Below, one piece after another: positions 50,035-60,964 of a DNA stretch of 64,000 nucleotides. A program made the position numbers and the translations under genes. Numbering within the stretch: position 1 is the first letter of the stretch; the number at the start of each line of letters is the position of its first letter. Under the pieces are notes generated by a model, which was not told where the DNA came from, did no database searches, and saw nothing but the letters and a program-made list of their open reading frames with translations. Source of the stretch: Peltaster fructicola. Lineage: Eukaryota; Ascomycota; Dothideomycetes. The stretch is taken from assembly GCA_001592805.2 (NCBI GenBank), contig CP051139.1, positions 3,224,001 to 3,288,000 of the forward strand. Direction: 5' to 3'.

Positions 50035-51480
50035 ATGCACATCAACGACCTACCAACAGAACTCTTAGACGACATCCTCCTCAAGGCCACAGCTCTCAAT
50101 GAGCAGAATGGTGAGCGATACACCTACGGCCTGAGCCAAGCTCTTCTGCCACTCGAACAAACAAGAATCAGCAAGTATGTCCGTGGTCCTTTGAGCTTCG
50201 AATCACTACGATGGGACTCGACATCCTCAATCCGACAAGTCTGCTCAAAGTGGCATGAATGGGCTGTCGCCTTCAACATTGAACAGGTCTTCGAACGACG
50301 ATGGCGTGGTAGTGAGCGTTGGGCGGATCTGACACTTCGCCGACCAAGCTACAAGCTGTACGAGATGATCGAGAATCCAAGAGGACTTGCTGTCTATCGG
50401 GACCCATACAGCAATCTGAAGCAGACTTGTTCGTTGCTGAAAGCCCTCCCGGAGACTGCTTGTCATGTGCGTCGACTCTGGTTCAATGGCTTCTACGTTG
50501 CACAAACCGATCGCCTCATACTCGATATCATCGCTCAGTGCCCACAGCTAGAGCTCTTGAGCGTGCCATGGACGGTTCTACGACGCAGTACTGCTGAGGA
50601 TTGGGCGTCCCTGCTGAAGAATGGCATTGATGGCGCCAAGCCTTTGTACTCGCTCGAGATTCAGAGTATTTGCTTGCCGAAAGACCAAGCCGCTGCACTG
50701 CAGAATGAAACGACCACAAGTCCACTGCTCGATTCGCGAGTTGACTTCTCGGCCTTGAAGCGACTCAAGTTCTTTGGCAACACAATACACAAGCCTGTCG
50801 TCGACAGGGATCTCCTTGAAATTGCTCGGACAGCCACAGGATTGACATGTCTCGACTTCACAAATATCTCTACTGTATCTGTTGCCGGGATGCTAGCCAT
50901 CGTCAAGGCATCGCGCTCCACTCTTGAGGTGCTTGAGCATTCGCCGCGATCTTCTGATGGCTTCTACCATCCTTTTCCAGGCACACTCGACTCAGGCGAG
51001 CATATTTGCGAGCTGCTGACTTCATTACCAAAGATGCGAGACCTGTCCATCAGCATCCCCTACATGTGTGCCAAGCTCTTCAGCAACCATGCGCTCAACT
51101 GGGAAGGCGAACTGCAAGTTCGTGCTACCGATATTTGTGGCTGCAACGCAACCAGTACAGCGACCACTCGTGGCGAAAAGCTCGAGAAGGTCCTCGTTGA
51201 GGCTCGAGAACTAATTGCGGCACGAAAGCGGCTTGGTCACCAGCTGTCAATTGAGCTGTTCTTCGCAGGCTGTATCTTCGAGCCTGACAAGAAGTTCGTG
51301 CACGGAGACTTTTCTCTTCCCACTATCTCATCTGGTGGCATCTGGCCAAGCTACAGTCACAACTCGACCAAGGGACCATACGGCAGCTCAGGCACCTATG
51401 GCAAGGGTGATCTGAGCTGGGACGCTGTGCTAGAGCAGGACTTCCTGCATGGTGCATCGGCTGGACATGTATCTCTCTAA
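50035..51480 (+). CDS. F-box-like protein with leucine-rich C-terminus
   Basis: A 481-residue single-exon protein. It opens INDLPTELLDDILLKA, the first helices of an F-box, and the last F-box part (SIRQVCSKWHEWA) comes about 50 residues later, after an insert (EQNGERYTYGLSQALL, then RGPLSFESLRW). The rest shows leucine-rich segments typical of F-box substrate-recognition domains (CPQLELLSVPWTVL, LTCLDFTNISTVSVAGM, LPKMRDLSISIPYM). F-box proteins recruit substrates to SCF ubiquitin ligases through Skp1; the substrate here is unknown. Fungal genomes carry many diverged members like this, so orthology is unlikely. Confidence 0.75.
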   Translation: MHINDLPTELLDDILLKATALNEQNGERYTYGLSQALLPLEQTRISKYVRGPLSFESLRWDSTSSIRQVCSKWHEWAVAFNIEQVFERRWRGSERWADLTLRRPSYKLYEMIENPRGLAVYRDPYSNLKQTCSLLKALPETACHVRRLWFNGFYVAQTDRLILDIIAQCPQLELLSVPWTVLRRSTAEDWASLLKNGIDGAKPLYSLEIQSICLPKDQAAALQNETTTSPLLDSRVDFSALKRLKFFGNTIHKPVVDRDLLEIARTATGLTCLDFTNISTVSVAGMLAIVKASRSTLEVLEHSPRSSDGFYHPFPGTLDSGEHICELLTSLPKMRDLSISIPYMCAKLFSNHALNWEGELQVRATDICGCNATSTATTRGEKLEKVLVEARELIAARKRLGHQLSIELFFAGCIFEPDKKFVHGDFSLPTISSGGIWPSYSHNSTKGPYGSSGTYGKGDLSWDAVLEQDFLHGASAGHVSL

Positions 51481-51676
51481 GCATATGGTTAGGACATGGC
51501 CGCATCGAGCGAAAGCTATTCGAAGGTTCTCTGCAACCTTCACTGCAAATACGGCCAGCAGGAGTTATGATGATGGCTGGAATGAGCTGCGAACAGCTTG
51601 ACGACGATATGAACGAGCACAGGAGTGTGATAGTACGATTAACAGTAAGCATAATACATCTGATCTATCTTGACGT

Positions 51677-54600
51677 TCAAGTGAAGCCAATGTCTTCCCT
51701 GTTATCATCTGTTATTCTCGCCCATTCGAGCAGTAGCCTGAAGAAGTAGATCTCCATATCTTCCTTCCTCAATGCAGCCTCCGCCCACTGCCTGCCCGCA
51801 TTAGCCATCAGTTCTCCTTTGTCCGCCAGAGGCAGTAGCTTGAAGTGCTGGCCGTTGACATCTCCGTCGACACCACTGAACCACGCTAATATCGACCAGA
51901 AGTCGCTACCTCGCACATCCAGTGGTACGTAATGCATCCATGGGACGACTCGGTCATGCCACCATTCCTGCATGATGCTTGCTCTCAAAGGAAGACTTCG
52001 TGAGCGAAGCATAGGTAGGAAGCGAGTCGAGGCACTCGCACCATCCATATCCAGCAGATATTTGTGCGACCAGAGCTCCTGGAAGTCTGTCTCGTTCGAA
52101 GTCGGAGCGAACTCCCAGCGCTGCACATCGCAGTCAACTCCCTCGCATCTTGCAATATCTGGTGTTATCTTGATGTCAGTCTGGACCAAGTTGGTGATAT
52201 CTCGAGCTGAGACAGGCATGAACCATTGAAGTCCAGTGACGGCAGCATCCCACCGATACACCAAGGCCGGAGGCGACACTCCTTTGATGTTGTTCGCCAG
52301 ATGTACAAAGCGTTGTCTTAGCATGCCTTGCCATTTGGCTGCTCCTTTACCATCACTGACGCCTTCTGTCGTGGATCCACGCCAGTAGGCTACGTTCGTC
52401 TTGTCAGCCCAGACTGGGTCCTGATGCAGTCCGCCGGGTTGGTAGGCCGTTCTATCAACATAATCCCAGGCACTAGGATATAGTATGTCGTGAAATCCAG
52501 GGACTCTACTTTGTGAGAAGATTGGATAGAGCTTGTTTGTCACCTTGGACACTGCTGGTGCAGAGTAGGCGCCGTGCAGATGTTGTAGATCCGGTTGCGC
52601 ACACGCGTCGGCACGTTTGGTCGCTAGCTTGTCGACATTGTGGCTGTCAGGCAAGGCACAATGGGTACAGCTTGTGCCAAGTTTCCAGTAGTTCTGTCGA
52701 CGAGCCGGAGAGCTGGGAGGGCAACCAGCTGCTGCATAGCGATAGACGTTGTCAAGAGGACTGAGCTGGTGCATGATATTAGTGCCCCGAAGATCTCCAG
52801 TCAGTCTTGGCCAGAGTGATGAGCGTCCAGGTTGCCATTCATTCTTCGGTTCCACATCATTGTTAGTTGCTTCGCTCATGCGTCGCAGATATTCTATCCT
52901 TTCGAAGGGAACCACAACTCTGTTGGCATCGTTCGTATTGAATGCCAGATCCATATCAGGAAGGTGTTCTGCAAACTGGTTGATCATTTTGACAACGCCT
53001 TCGATCGCCCATTCATGCTTTGCAGGGATGTTCGGTCCAGCATGAGCTCGACCATCTCGAATTGTGACACCTGCAATGTCATTATTCGGATCGTTGATGA
53101 GGTCTTGCGTACGAGAGCGGATCTCCTTGGGATCCAGTGCATAGAATGGTTGCATATCATGCCACAAGCCATCGAAGCGGTCAACGACTGCTGAGTGTCG
53201 AGCGGTGGCATATTCGTACCAGGCATCAAATCGTGGCGGTGGATATTTATGGTAGCGCTTGCGATACTCTTGGACAGCTTGTTGCAAGGTCTCGCTCGTT
53301 CTTGCAGTCCTAGAGAATGACTTGTGGAAGACATAGCCATCGTACATGCGGGTATGAAAGAAGTCGGGAAGTGATTCTGGTGGTATCTTGATGTGGGAAT
53401 GTATAGCCAGGAGTACCACGGCGGACAAGTACAGAGCGATGAACGCTCTCATCGTCGATCGTCGTGATGAGTGATCCAGCTGAGCCATTCGTATGTGATT
53501 CAGCCAAAGGAAGAACATGATGCTCAATACCATGATTATGGCCACGGGACGTCCGAGTGAGGACGGGGGAGGAGCAGGAATTTGCAGACTCGGGTCAATA
53601 GAAAGGGCGCGGGCTGCTGATGAGGTCGCTACTGCAACGAAAACGATAGTGACTGCTATCATCCACAGACCAAAGTGATAGAACTGCCCAAGTCAGTAAT
53701 GATCACCAGGCAGTATCGTGGCACCTACTGCGTAGATAGCACATAGCATACATGCAGAAGTTAGTATGCTTATCTTGATGAGGCTGCCAAGATAGTTCTT
53801 TGGCAAGTGGACGATCGCTCGCCAACCTGCCAGAGATAGGACAGATGACAGCAAGCCCGTGATCGTAATGATCGCAGCGGCGGCCTGGAAATTTTCAGCG
53901 CAATAATGCTAGAGCGAGGTCGATCTTACCAGCAGCGACATAGCAACACCACGTACTCGGATGGGAAGATCGAGTTGTTCTGTATCCTCAGACCAGAATG
54001 TCAGCACCAACTTTGAGATGCAGACCATGATCACAGCATCGATGAGTACAGTCGTATGCTGTGCAAGAGGTGTCATCCAGTGGTATGGAGTTGAAGAGGC
54101 GCAGATGTAGGTGGACCGAGGTGCTTCGAAGGCATGACTGGCCACGGTGCTTGTGATGCATACCACTACTATCGTCGCAGCACGAAGCCAACTATGTATA
54201 GTCGACGCGTGATGTCCCTTGTCCGTGGCATGGTTGTGTGGTTTTCTTCCAGCACCAATGATGGACCGACGCTGCCAGTATTTGTGCAGGACATCCAGCA
54301 CAAGCACCACAGCTGGTAGCATTGGTTCAAGAGAGGAAGTTGTACATTCGACATGGTGCAACAAGAAGCGTGTGACCTGCACTCTGAATATCAACGCCGT
54401 GGTCAAGACTGCGAGCACCGATCGGGATGATGACTGATATATCGATCGAGCGCCGATAAAGTCGATTGCTGACTCGATTACTCGGGAATATGGTTGTTTC
54501 TCACTATGTTGGAATAGCAGACCATCGTGGGAATGTTGATCTCTGTCTATCTTGTGTTGATGTGGCGTCGATCTGAGAGTCGATAGCAGCAGAGTCAGCC

Positions 54601-54814
54601 CGGCCGAGGCGAGAAGCACAACAGCTGTATGTGCAGGTTTCTCAACGACAAAGGTCGAGTCGAAGGCCGAAGTCAGAGTCGATGTGAGCACGATGAGTCC
54701 ACTGTGATAGCATCAGTCTTGGCTGTTGTGTATAGGACAATTTGAGCCTTACAGGAGCGCTGGCCATCGTGTTGTGTCGAACTGACGTGCCAATGCGTCC
54801 ATTTCAAGTTTCAT
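51677..54814 (-). CDS. multi-pass CAP10/GT90-type glycosyltransferase
   Basis: A 998-residue protein assembled from exons 54753-54814, 53930-54701, 53729-53884 and 51677-53683; introns are 51, 45 and 45 nt and all junctions keep frame. The first 400 residues hold about eight to nine hydrophobic helices (for example AVVLLASAGLTLLLSTL, TIVVVCITSTVAS, IIMVLSIMFFLWL). The C-terminal domain is the CAP10 (GT90) region, with DLAFNTNDANRVVVPFE, RVPGFHDILYPSAWDY, YWRGSTTEGVSD, ETDFQELWSHKYLLDMDGASAS and MQEWWHDRVVPWMHYVPLD. CAP10 proteins are xylosyl- or glucosyltransferases in capsule or wall polysaccharide synthesis. Here the donor and acceptor are unknown. The fused membrane part would place the enzyme in Golgi or ER membranes. 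Confidence 0.85.
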
Positions 54815-55211
54815 GACTGCTCACAACCCACGCCGTCGCATTCTGATAACCTCCTGGTGACTTTCAAGAGGAGCGCTGGCGAGGAGATGCGCTCATATCA
54901 GATGCATGGCTCTGCCGTGATGGGTTGAGGTCTGCTCGTTTCATCGCCAAGCGTGGCCGAGGCGTAACAGGGGTCCGTGAAGTAAAGCTCTCGCTTAGAA
55001 TTTGCTAAGATGCTTGCTAGCTGGCGGAGGAGCAGAGCCGCATGAACATCAATCTAGAATTTTATGACGAAGGCGTGAATGGCTTCTTGCTGCATTGTGT
55101 TACACGCATTCCCATACGACCTCAGTCGCAGATCGAGGCAGGCCTACAATAGCTGCGGCGACTACGAAGCTTCTCGCAGTGGGCGAGTGAGGACGCAAAG
55201 TCAGCTTCAAG
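54815..55211. promoter_or_regulatory. GT90/KRE33 divergent promoter
   Basis: A 397-bp shared upstream region. I see no distinctive motif or repeat. Confidence 0.4.
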
Positions 55212-58200
55212 ATGGTCAAGAAGGCGATCGACGCCCGCATACCGGCACTCATTCGAAATGGCATGCAGAAGAAAGAGCGCTCATTCTTCGTGATCGTCGG
55301 CGACAGACAGAAAGATGTCATTGTCAACCTCTACCACATCCTCCTCAACCTCGACATCAAACTCAACAAGAATGTGCTATGGGCATACAAGAACAAGCTA
55401 TTAGGTTTCACCTCTCACCGACAAAAGCGCGAGAAGAAAATCAAGAAGGACATAAAGCGTGGTGTCAGAGAGGCAGATACGGACGACCCATTCGAGCTCT
55501 TCGTGAGCACTCAGAACATCAGATATGTCTACTACAAAGAGACGGATCGGATACTTGGTAACACATACGGCATGGCAATTTTGCAAGACTTCGAGGCAAT
55601 CACGCCGAACCTGCTTGCTAGGACGATAGAAACTGTCGAAGGCGGTGGACTTGTCCTGTTGCTGCTCAAAGGAATGAACAGTCTCAAGCAGCTTTACACC
55701 ATGACTATGGACATTCACTCTAGATATCGAACAGAGGCGCATGGCGATGTGGTGGCACGCTTTAATGAGCGCTTCATTCTGTCTCTAGGCAGCTGTGAGA
55801 CATGTCTCGTCGTTGATGACGAGATGAATGTCCTACCAATCTCTGGTGGTCGTAGTGTCGTTGAGCGGAGACCCACAGGTGCTGAGGACGACAAGCCGAA
55901 GAACACAGAGTTGGAGGACATCAAGGAGAGTCTTGCGGAGACTCAACCTGTCGGTCCATTGGTGAAACTCGCAAAGACGGTCGATCAAGCGAAGGCACTG
56001 CTGACCTTCGTTGAAGCGATATCCGAGAAGACTCTGGCGAGCACAGTCACGCTGACAGCTGGCAGAGGTCGCGGCAAGTCTGCAGCGCTGGGTGTCGCCA
56101 TATCGGCCGCCGTTGCGCACGGCTACAGCAATATCTTCATCACTTCACCCTCGCCAGAGAACCTGAAGACTCTCTTCGAATTCGTCTTTAAAGGCTTCGA
56201 CGCTCTAGGTTACCTCGATCATGTGGACTACACTATCATCCAGTCGACGAATCCAGACTTCAACAAGGCAATTGTACGTGTGAACATACATCGCCAGCAT
56301 CGACAGACTATCCAGTACATCCAACCACAGGATGCATACACCCTTGGCCAGGCCGAGCTGCTGGTCATCGACGAGGCAGCAGCTATACCTCTACCATTGG
56401 TGCGCAAGCTTATGGGACCGTACCTCGTCTTCATGGCATCTACGATCAATGGCTATGAAGGAACTGGGCGCTCGCTGTCGTTGAAGCTCATACAGCAACT
56501 GCGAGAACAGTCAAGAGGCGGCTTCAAGTCGAAGGATGATGAAAAGTCCGCAGATCGTGTTAATGGGGCAAAACATAGTGATGGTGCCGATGTCGTTCGC
56601 TCAGCACGATCATTGCGCGAGGTGACTCTAGCAGAACCAATCCGCTATGCTCAGGGTGATGCTGTCGAGAGATGGCTCAACAAACTCTTGTGCCTTGACG
56701 CAACATTACCGAGAGCCTCCAGCATGAATGGCACACCGCATCCATCGCAGTGTCAATTACTACAGGTCAACCGCGATACTCTGTTCTCGTTTCACCCCGT
56801 CAGCGAAAAGTTCTTGCAGAACATGATGGCACTATACGTTGCCAGTCACTACAAGAACTCTCCCAACGATCTACAGCTTATGTCAGATGCCCCTGCGCAT
56901 CAGCTGTTCGTCCTTGTGGCACCCATCCAGGAAGATGCTGGTCGTCTCCCTGAGATACTGTGTGTCCTACAAGTTGCCTTGGAAGGCCAAATCAGCAGGG
57001 AGAGTGTTATCAACGCTCTGTCGAGAGGGCAGCGGGCTGGTGGCGATCTCATTCCATGGCTTGTCAGTCAGCAGTTCCAAGATTCCGACTTTGCAGGTCT
57101 GAGTGGCGCACGAGTTGTACGAATTGCCACGAACCCAGACTACGCCAACATGGGATATGGCTCTCGTGCAATGACCTTGCTCACGGAGTACTACGAGGGT
57201 AAACACATGTCACTGTCAGAAGACGAGATGCTAGATGAGAAGGAGATGACAAGAATTACTGATGCTGAGCTGGAGTCGACAAGTCTGTTGGCAGACAACG
57301 TCAAGGTGCGAGACATTTCTACTATGCCTGCCCTGTTTGCGAGGCTCTCTGAGCGCAAGCCACCACGACTCGACTATATCGGTGTATCGTACGGCTTGAC
57401 ACAGCCACTGCATAAGTTCTGGAAGCGAACAAACTTCGTCCCAGTCTACCTACGACAAACCGCCAACGAGCTCACAGGCGAGCACACCTGTGTCATGCTA
57501 CGGACTTTGAGCAGCGCGGAGAACGATCCGAGTTGGCTTGGAGCCTATGCCAAGGACTTCCATCGACGTTTCATGAACCTGCTGGCATATCAATTCCGCA
57601 CTTTCGGCTGTGTGCAGGCACTGGCTATCGATGAGAGTGCTAACATGGGCGTGGCACTGTTAGATGATGGTGACAAGACCCTGGCATTGGACAAATCTGG
57701 ATTGGATCAAACGTTCACCTCCTTCGACCTCAAGAGACTTGAAAGCTATGCCAACAACATGCTCGACTACCATGTGATACTGGATCTCATGCCTGCTATC
57801 GCCATGCTGTTCTTCTCGGGCCGTGTCCGAGACGATAACGGTGCTAAGCTGTCAGGTGTCCAACAAGCTCTACTATGCGCCATCGGACTACAGAAGAAGA
57901 CACTAGAAGATGTTGAGAAGGAGCTCGGCCTGCAAGCCAGTCAACTGCTTGCCATGTTCGTTAAGGTCGTACGCAAGTTCGCCTCGCATTTTCGAGCACT
58001 ACAAGAAGGCGCAATCAGTAAAGATCTGCCTGATGCACCAGTCCACAATGGTGGCGTGGTCGATGCTGAAATGGTCGGCAAAGACCTCGAAGCTGAGCTT
58101 GCAGAGGGTGGTGCAGAGTTCGATCGGGAAGAGAAGGCCAGGATGCGTGCCATGATCGATGCCTTACCACTTGAGAGCTATGCTGCCGGTGCCAACGATG

Positions 58201-58394
58201 CTGGCTGGGAAGATGCCGAGAAGCAGATTCGTGAGGCTGAGAAGCGCGGCAAAAGCAATGGCGTCAAGACTGTCAGTGTCAAGAAAGACGGCGAGAAGCA
58301 TAAGAGAAAGGCTGGCGAAGCTCTTGCTGAGGTGCAGAAGGAGGCAGAGCGAGAGGCCAGCAAGAAGTCCAAGAAGAGCAAAAAGAGTCGCTGA
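55212..58394 (+). CDS. KRE33: RNA cytidine acetyltransferase Kre33/NAT10
   Basis: Makes N4-acetylcytidine in 18S rRNA and in tRNA Ser/Leu, and is required for small-subunit assembly in the nucleolus. The 1060-residue product has no introns. It opens MVKKAIDARIPALIRNGMQ. The ATPase part has Walker A TAGRGRGKSAALG (about 281-293) and the Walker B DEAAAIPLPLV. The GNAT motif is VRIATNPDYANMGYGSRAM (acetyl-CoA loop). The tail (KKSKKSKKSR) is a Lys/Ser nucleolar signal. The length and the order DUF1726-helicase-GNAT-tRNA-binding fit NAT10/TmcA-type enzymes. It converges on SEC66. Confidence 0.97.
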   Translation: MVKKAIDARIPALIRNGMQKKERSFFVIVGDRQKDVIVNLYHILLNLDIKLNKNVLWAYKNKLLGFTSHRQKREKKIKKDIKRGVREADTDDPFELFVSTQNIRYVYYKETDRILGNTYGMAILQDFEAITPNLLARTIETVEGGGLVLLLLKGMNSLKQLYTMTMDIHSRYRTEAHGDVVARFNERFILSLGSCETCLVVDDEMNVLPISGGRSVVERRPTGAEDDKPKNTELEDIKESLAETQPVGPLVKLAKTVDQAKALLTFVEAISEKTLASTVTLTAGRGRGKSAALGVAISAAVAHGYSNIFITSPSPENLKTLFEFVFKGFDALGYLDHVDYTIIQSTNPDFNKAIVRVNIHRQHRQTIQYIQPQDAYTLGQAELLVIDEAAAIPLPLVRKLMGPYLVFMASTINGYEGTGRSLSLKLIQQLREQSRGGFKSKDDEKSADRVNGAKHSDGADVVRSARSLREVTLAEPIRYAQGDAVERWLNKLLCLDATLPRASSMNGTPHPSQCQLLQVNRDTLFSFHPVSEKFLQNMMALYVASHYKNSPNDLQLMSDAPAHQLFVLVAPIQEDAGRLPEILCVLQVALEGQISRESVINALSRGQRAGGDLIPWLVSQQFQDSDFAGLSGARVVRIATNPDYANMGYGSRAMTLLTEYYEGKHMSLSEDEMLDEKEMTRITDAELESTSLLADNVKVRDISTMPALFARLSERKPPRLDYIGVSYGLTQPLHKFWKRTNFVPVYLRQTANELTGEHTCVMLRTLSSAENDPSWLGAYAKDFHRRFMNLLAYQFRTFGCVQALAIDESANMGVALLDDGDKTLALDKSGLDQTFTSFDLKRLESYANNMLDYHVILDLMPAIAMLFFSGRVRDDNGAKLSGVQQALLCAIGLQKKTLEDVEKELGLQASQLLAMFVKVVRKFASHFRALQEGAISKDLPDAPVHNGGVVDAEMVGKDLEAELAEGGAEFDREEKARMRAMIDALPLESYAAGANDAGWEDAEKQIREAEKRGKSNGVKTVSVKKDGEKHKRKAGEALAEVQKEAEREASKKSKKSKKSR

Positions 58395-58739
58395 AGCGGC
58401 ATTCGATACATGATATGAGACATCTGACGACTGACGAACGACAAACTCATGCCACAACCTCGGGAGTCGATGTAAGGCTATCGACCATCAGCAGAACCGC
58501 GCGAGTAAAGCGCTTTCGTCTGGCATGCACAGTACTGATGCCATGGTCCGGTCTGACCGGCCTCGACAGCGCTTGGGAAGAAGCCAGCCCATGTTGCACT
58601 ATCTCTGTGGTCAACAGGCTGCTAGCAGCGACTCGGCGCATTGACGACGTCTCGGAGACCGGTTACCTGGAGCATAACCAAGCCGATCTGTGGTGGTACC
58701 TTCGGGCAGGATTTGTAAGAAGAGTGAGCATGTATACAA
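58395..58739. other. KRE33/SEC66 convergent 3' region
   Basis: 345 bp between converging stops. Presumably both 3' UTRs; no further feature seen. Confidence 0.45.
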
Positions 58740-59576
58740 TCACTTCTTCGCCTTGTTCTTCTTCTTGTTCGACCCTTGAGTGCCCTCGGGCGTACTGACA
58801 TCGACAAGCACAGCGTCGTCGTCGCTACTCTGCTTTTTAGGTGTCTCTGTGGATGGCTCGTCCATGTCAAGCTCTTTCAAGAACTCGCTTTGAATGCCTT
58901 GTCGCCTATTGCTCCACCAAATCTTCTCCTCTTCCAGTTTTTCCTTCAGCTCGTCCACCCTACGCTTGACCAGTAGGTTGTTGACGACTTCGTTGGCTGA
59001 TTGGAAGATGACTTGTCCCCATCCTGGTTGGAAAGCATTTGCCTGCGTATACTGTCAGCTCAGACTCTCACGGCTGTACGATCATCGTACCTCGTTCACA
59101 ACATCCTTAACTTCCAATTCAATCTCTTGCTCAGCTCGCTGGAATCGCTGCCAAACCTCATCTCCAACGCTGCCTCGTCCTAATAAATTTTGCAGGGCAG
59201 GCTTCGCCGTCCGAAGCTGCATGATCCTTTCAATGTCTTCCACCGCACGCTTGAGCAGCGCAGCCTTCAGAATACTGTCCGGCACCTGTTTGAGCTTCTT
59301 CTCGCTGTCGCCCTCTGCTTCGCTCGGGTCAAGATGCAGGAGACTCAGGTAGATGTTGCGCTGAGTATGTGGTGGGAACCATGGCTCAAGTTTGAGCGCA
59401 CGCTGGGCTTGTCTCTGTCGGTATACTTTTGAGAAGCTCCAAAGTGAGCCAAAGAGGATAAATATGTATGCGACTGGGAGGAGAAGTCCTGTCCAGAAGT
59501 TCTTCGGCGTGGGTGGTACGCCGTTGAATGTGCTGTTGGAAGTGTTATTGAAGGTGGAGTTGGTTGTGTTGTCCAT
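58740..59576 (-). CDS. SEC66: ER translocon accessory protein Sec66 (Sec71)
   Basis: A subunit of the Sec62/Sec63 complex that supports post-translational protein import into the ER. Exons 59091-59576 and 58740-59042 give 262 residues (48-nt intron). The lumenal N-terminus is short and Asn/Thr-rich with sequons (MDNTTNSTFNNTSNSTF). One membrane anchor follows (FWTGLLLPVAYIFILFGSLW), then the cytosolic domain: EPWFPPHTQRNIYLSLLHL, DSILKAALLKRAVEDI, and after splicing AFQPGWGQVIFQSANEVVNN. These are the Sec66 consensus motifs. The C-terminus is charged and disordered (KKKNKAKK). Confidence 0.94.
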
Positions 59577-60147
59577 ACTGGCAGATCCTCCGACTCTGTT
59601 ATATGTTCAATTGCAGGGCATGTAGTCTCATGTCTGAGGGTCGATTGCGTTCGCAGGAAAATGCTTATGTTGACGACCAGGTGTTCAGTAGCCAAAATTA
59701 CAATTGCCCACATAGAGGCTGATGCAGATGTGCATCGCACGGGTACATCCGTACGCCAGTGGTGCCTTCCTCACACCTTCCATGATGTCTGTCCATCAAC
59801 GAATCCCTTTCAGTCCAGCAACGACGCGCTCTCACGCATGTCAGCCAGCTCGTCGTGCAGCCTTTGTGCCGCTGTGCCGACGAGACTTCCGCATGCTTCA
59901 CAATCTGATCTTGGTCTCGTAAGGATCTGCGCCTCTAGCTCTTCCCTCGTTTACCAAATGTGGTATCGATGATACAACAGCTGTTCTGCAACAATAGCAT
60001 AAGCATAATGGGATTAGGACATGTCCAGCTAATGTCCGATCAGAAGCAGGGATTCGATCTGTAGCATGGCGTACACAGTTCGCTATAAAAGAGCATCTGA
60101 TTACGACCGAAAACTCCCACTCCAATAGCATCGGACACCAATCCATC
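59577..60147. promoter_or_regulatory. SEC66/SDR divergent promoter with TATA box
   Basis: 571 bp between divergent genes. A TATAAAA box at 60084-60090 lies 58 bp upstream of the SDR start. No other feature seen. Confidence 0.5.
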
Positions 60148-60964
60148 ATGTCTGCATCAATCAATACCATCCTGATAATCGGAGGCTCGAGAGGTCAGTA
60201 GGTCAAGTGGCACACTGATGGTTCTGACATAGCAAGGCATTGGGGCTGCATTCGCTGAACGTTTTCATGCCATGGGCAAGACAGTCATCATCACTGGTCG
60301 TAGTGAAGACAAGCTCAAGCAGATGACGCCCAAGATGACTGGCTTGAGATACTACACCATGGATATGACGAGGTTGGGTGAGCTAGGGAAGGACATCTCT
60401 CATCTCTTCCATTCCTTTCCCGACATCGACACTGTATGGATCAATGGTGGCATACAACATCCAGCAGATATCAAGGACGCCGCCAGCAGCACGGACAACG
60501 ATGTCGTGGACGAGATCACTACTAACGTCACCGCGCCGATGATCATTGCTCGGCACGTGGTACCTTTGCTTGTAGCCAAGAAGACAGAGACGACCATCAT
60601 GGTGACAGGATCTGGACTTGGTTTTATGCCAGTAGGAAACCTCAGCCCAGTCTACTGTGCCACCAAGAGTGCCATTCACTCGTACTGCGTCGGTATTCGC
60701 CAAGCGTTAAAAAGCACCTCCGTTAATGTCATCGAGATCGTTCCTCCGTTCGTTGCAACACAGCTGGCCGATGGTCTTGGAGATCTCGCCAAGCATGTAC
60801 AGGCTATGCCTCTAGCCGACTTCGTGGAAGACTCGTTCAAGGTGCTTGATGGCACTGCCGCCAAGGAGATCAGAGAAGTCGCTCCCGGTACCGCAGGTCC
60901 ACGCGTGGCGGTGTGGAGGGACTCAATCGGCAAGGCCATGGCTGAAAGAGGACTCGGCGATTGA
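60148..60964 (+). CDS. short-chain dehydrogenase/reductase (DltE-like)
   Basis: A 257-residue NAD(P)-dependent oxidoreductase from exons 60148-60193 and 60237-60964 (43-nt intron). Splicing at ...AAG restores the cofactor loop GGSRGIGAAFAERF; the nearer TAG would break it. The family motifs continue with NGGI (in place of NNAG), TGSGLGFMP and YCATKSAIHSYC (active-site Tyr and Lys). The C-terminus (FVATQLADGLGDLAKH) fits fungal DltE-type SDRs. There is no signal or membrane segment. The substrate is unknown. A TATA box upstream suggests inducible expression. Confidence 0.88.

Noticed and set aside
53909-54691. Separate multi-pass membrane gene
   Set aside because: Good splice sites on both sides keep frame into an N-terminal exon with an ATG and into the GT90 domain, so it is treated as part of one gene.
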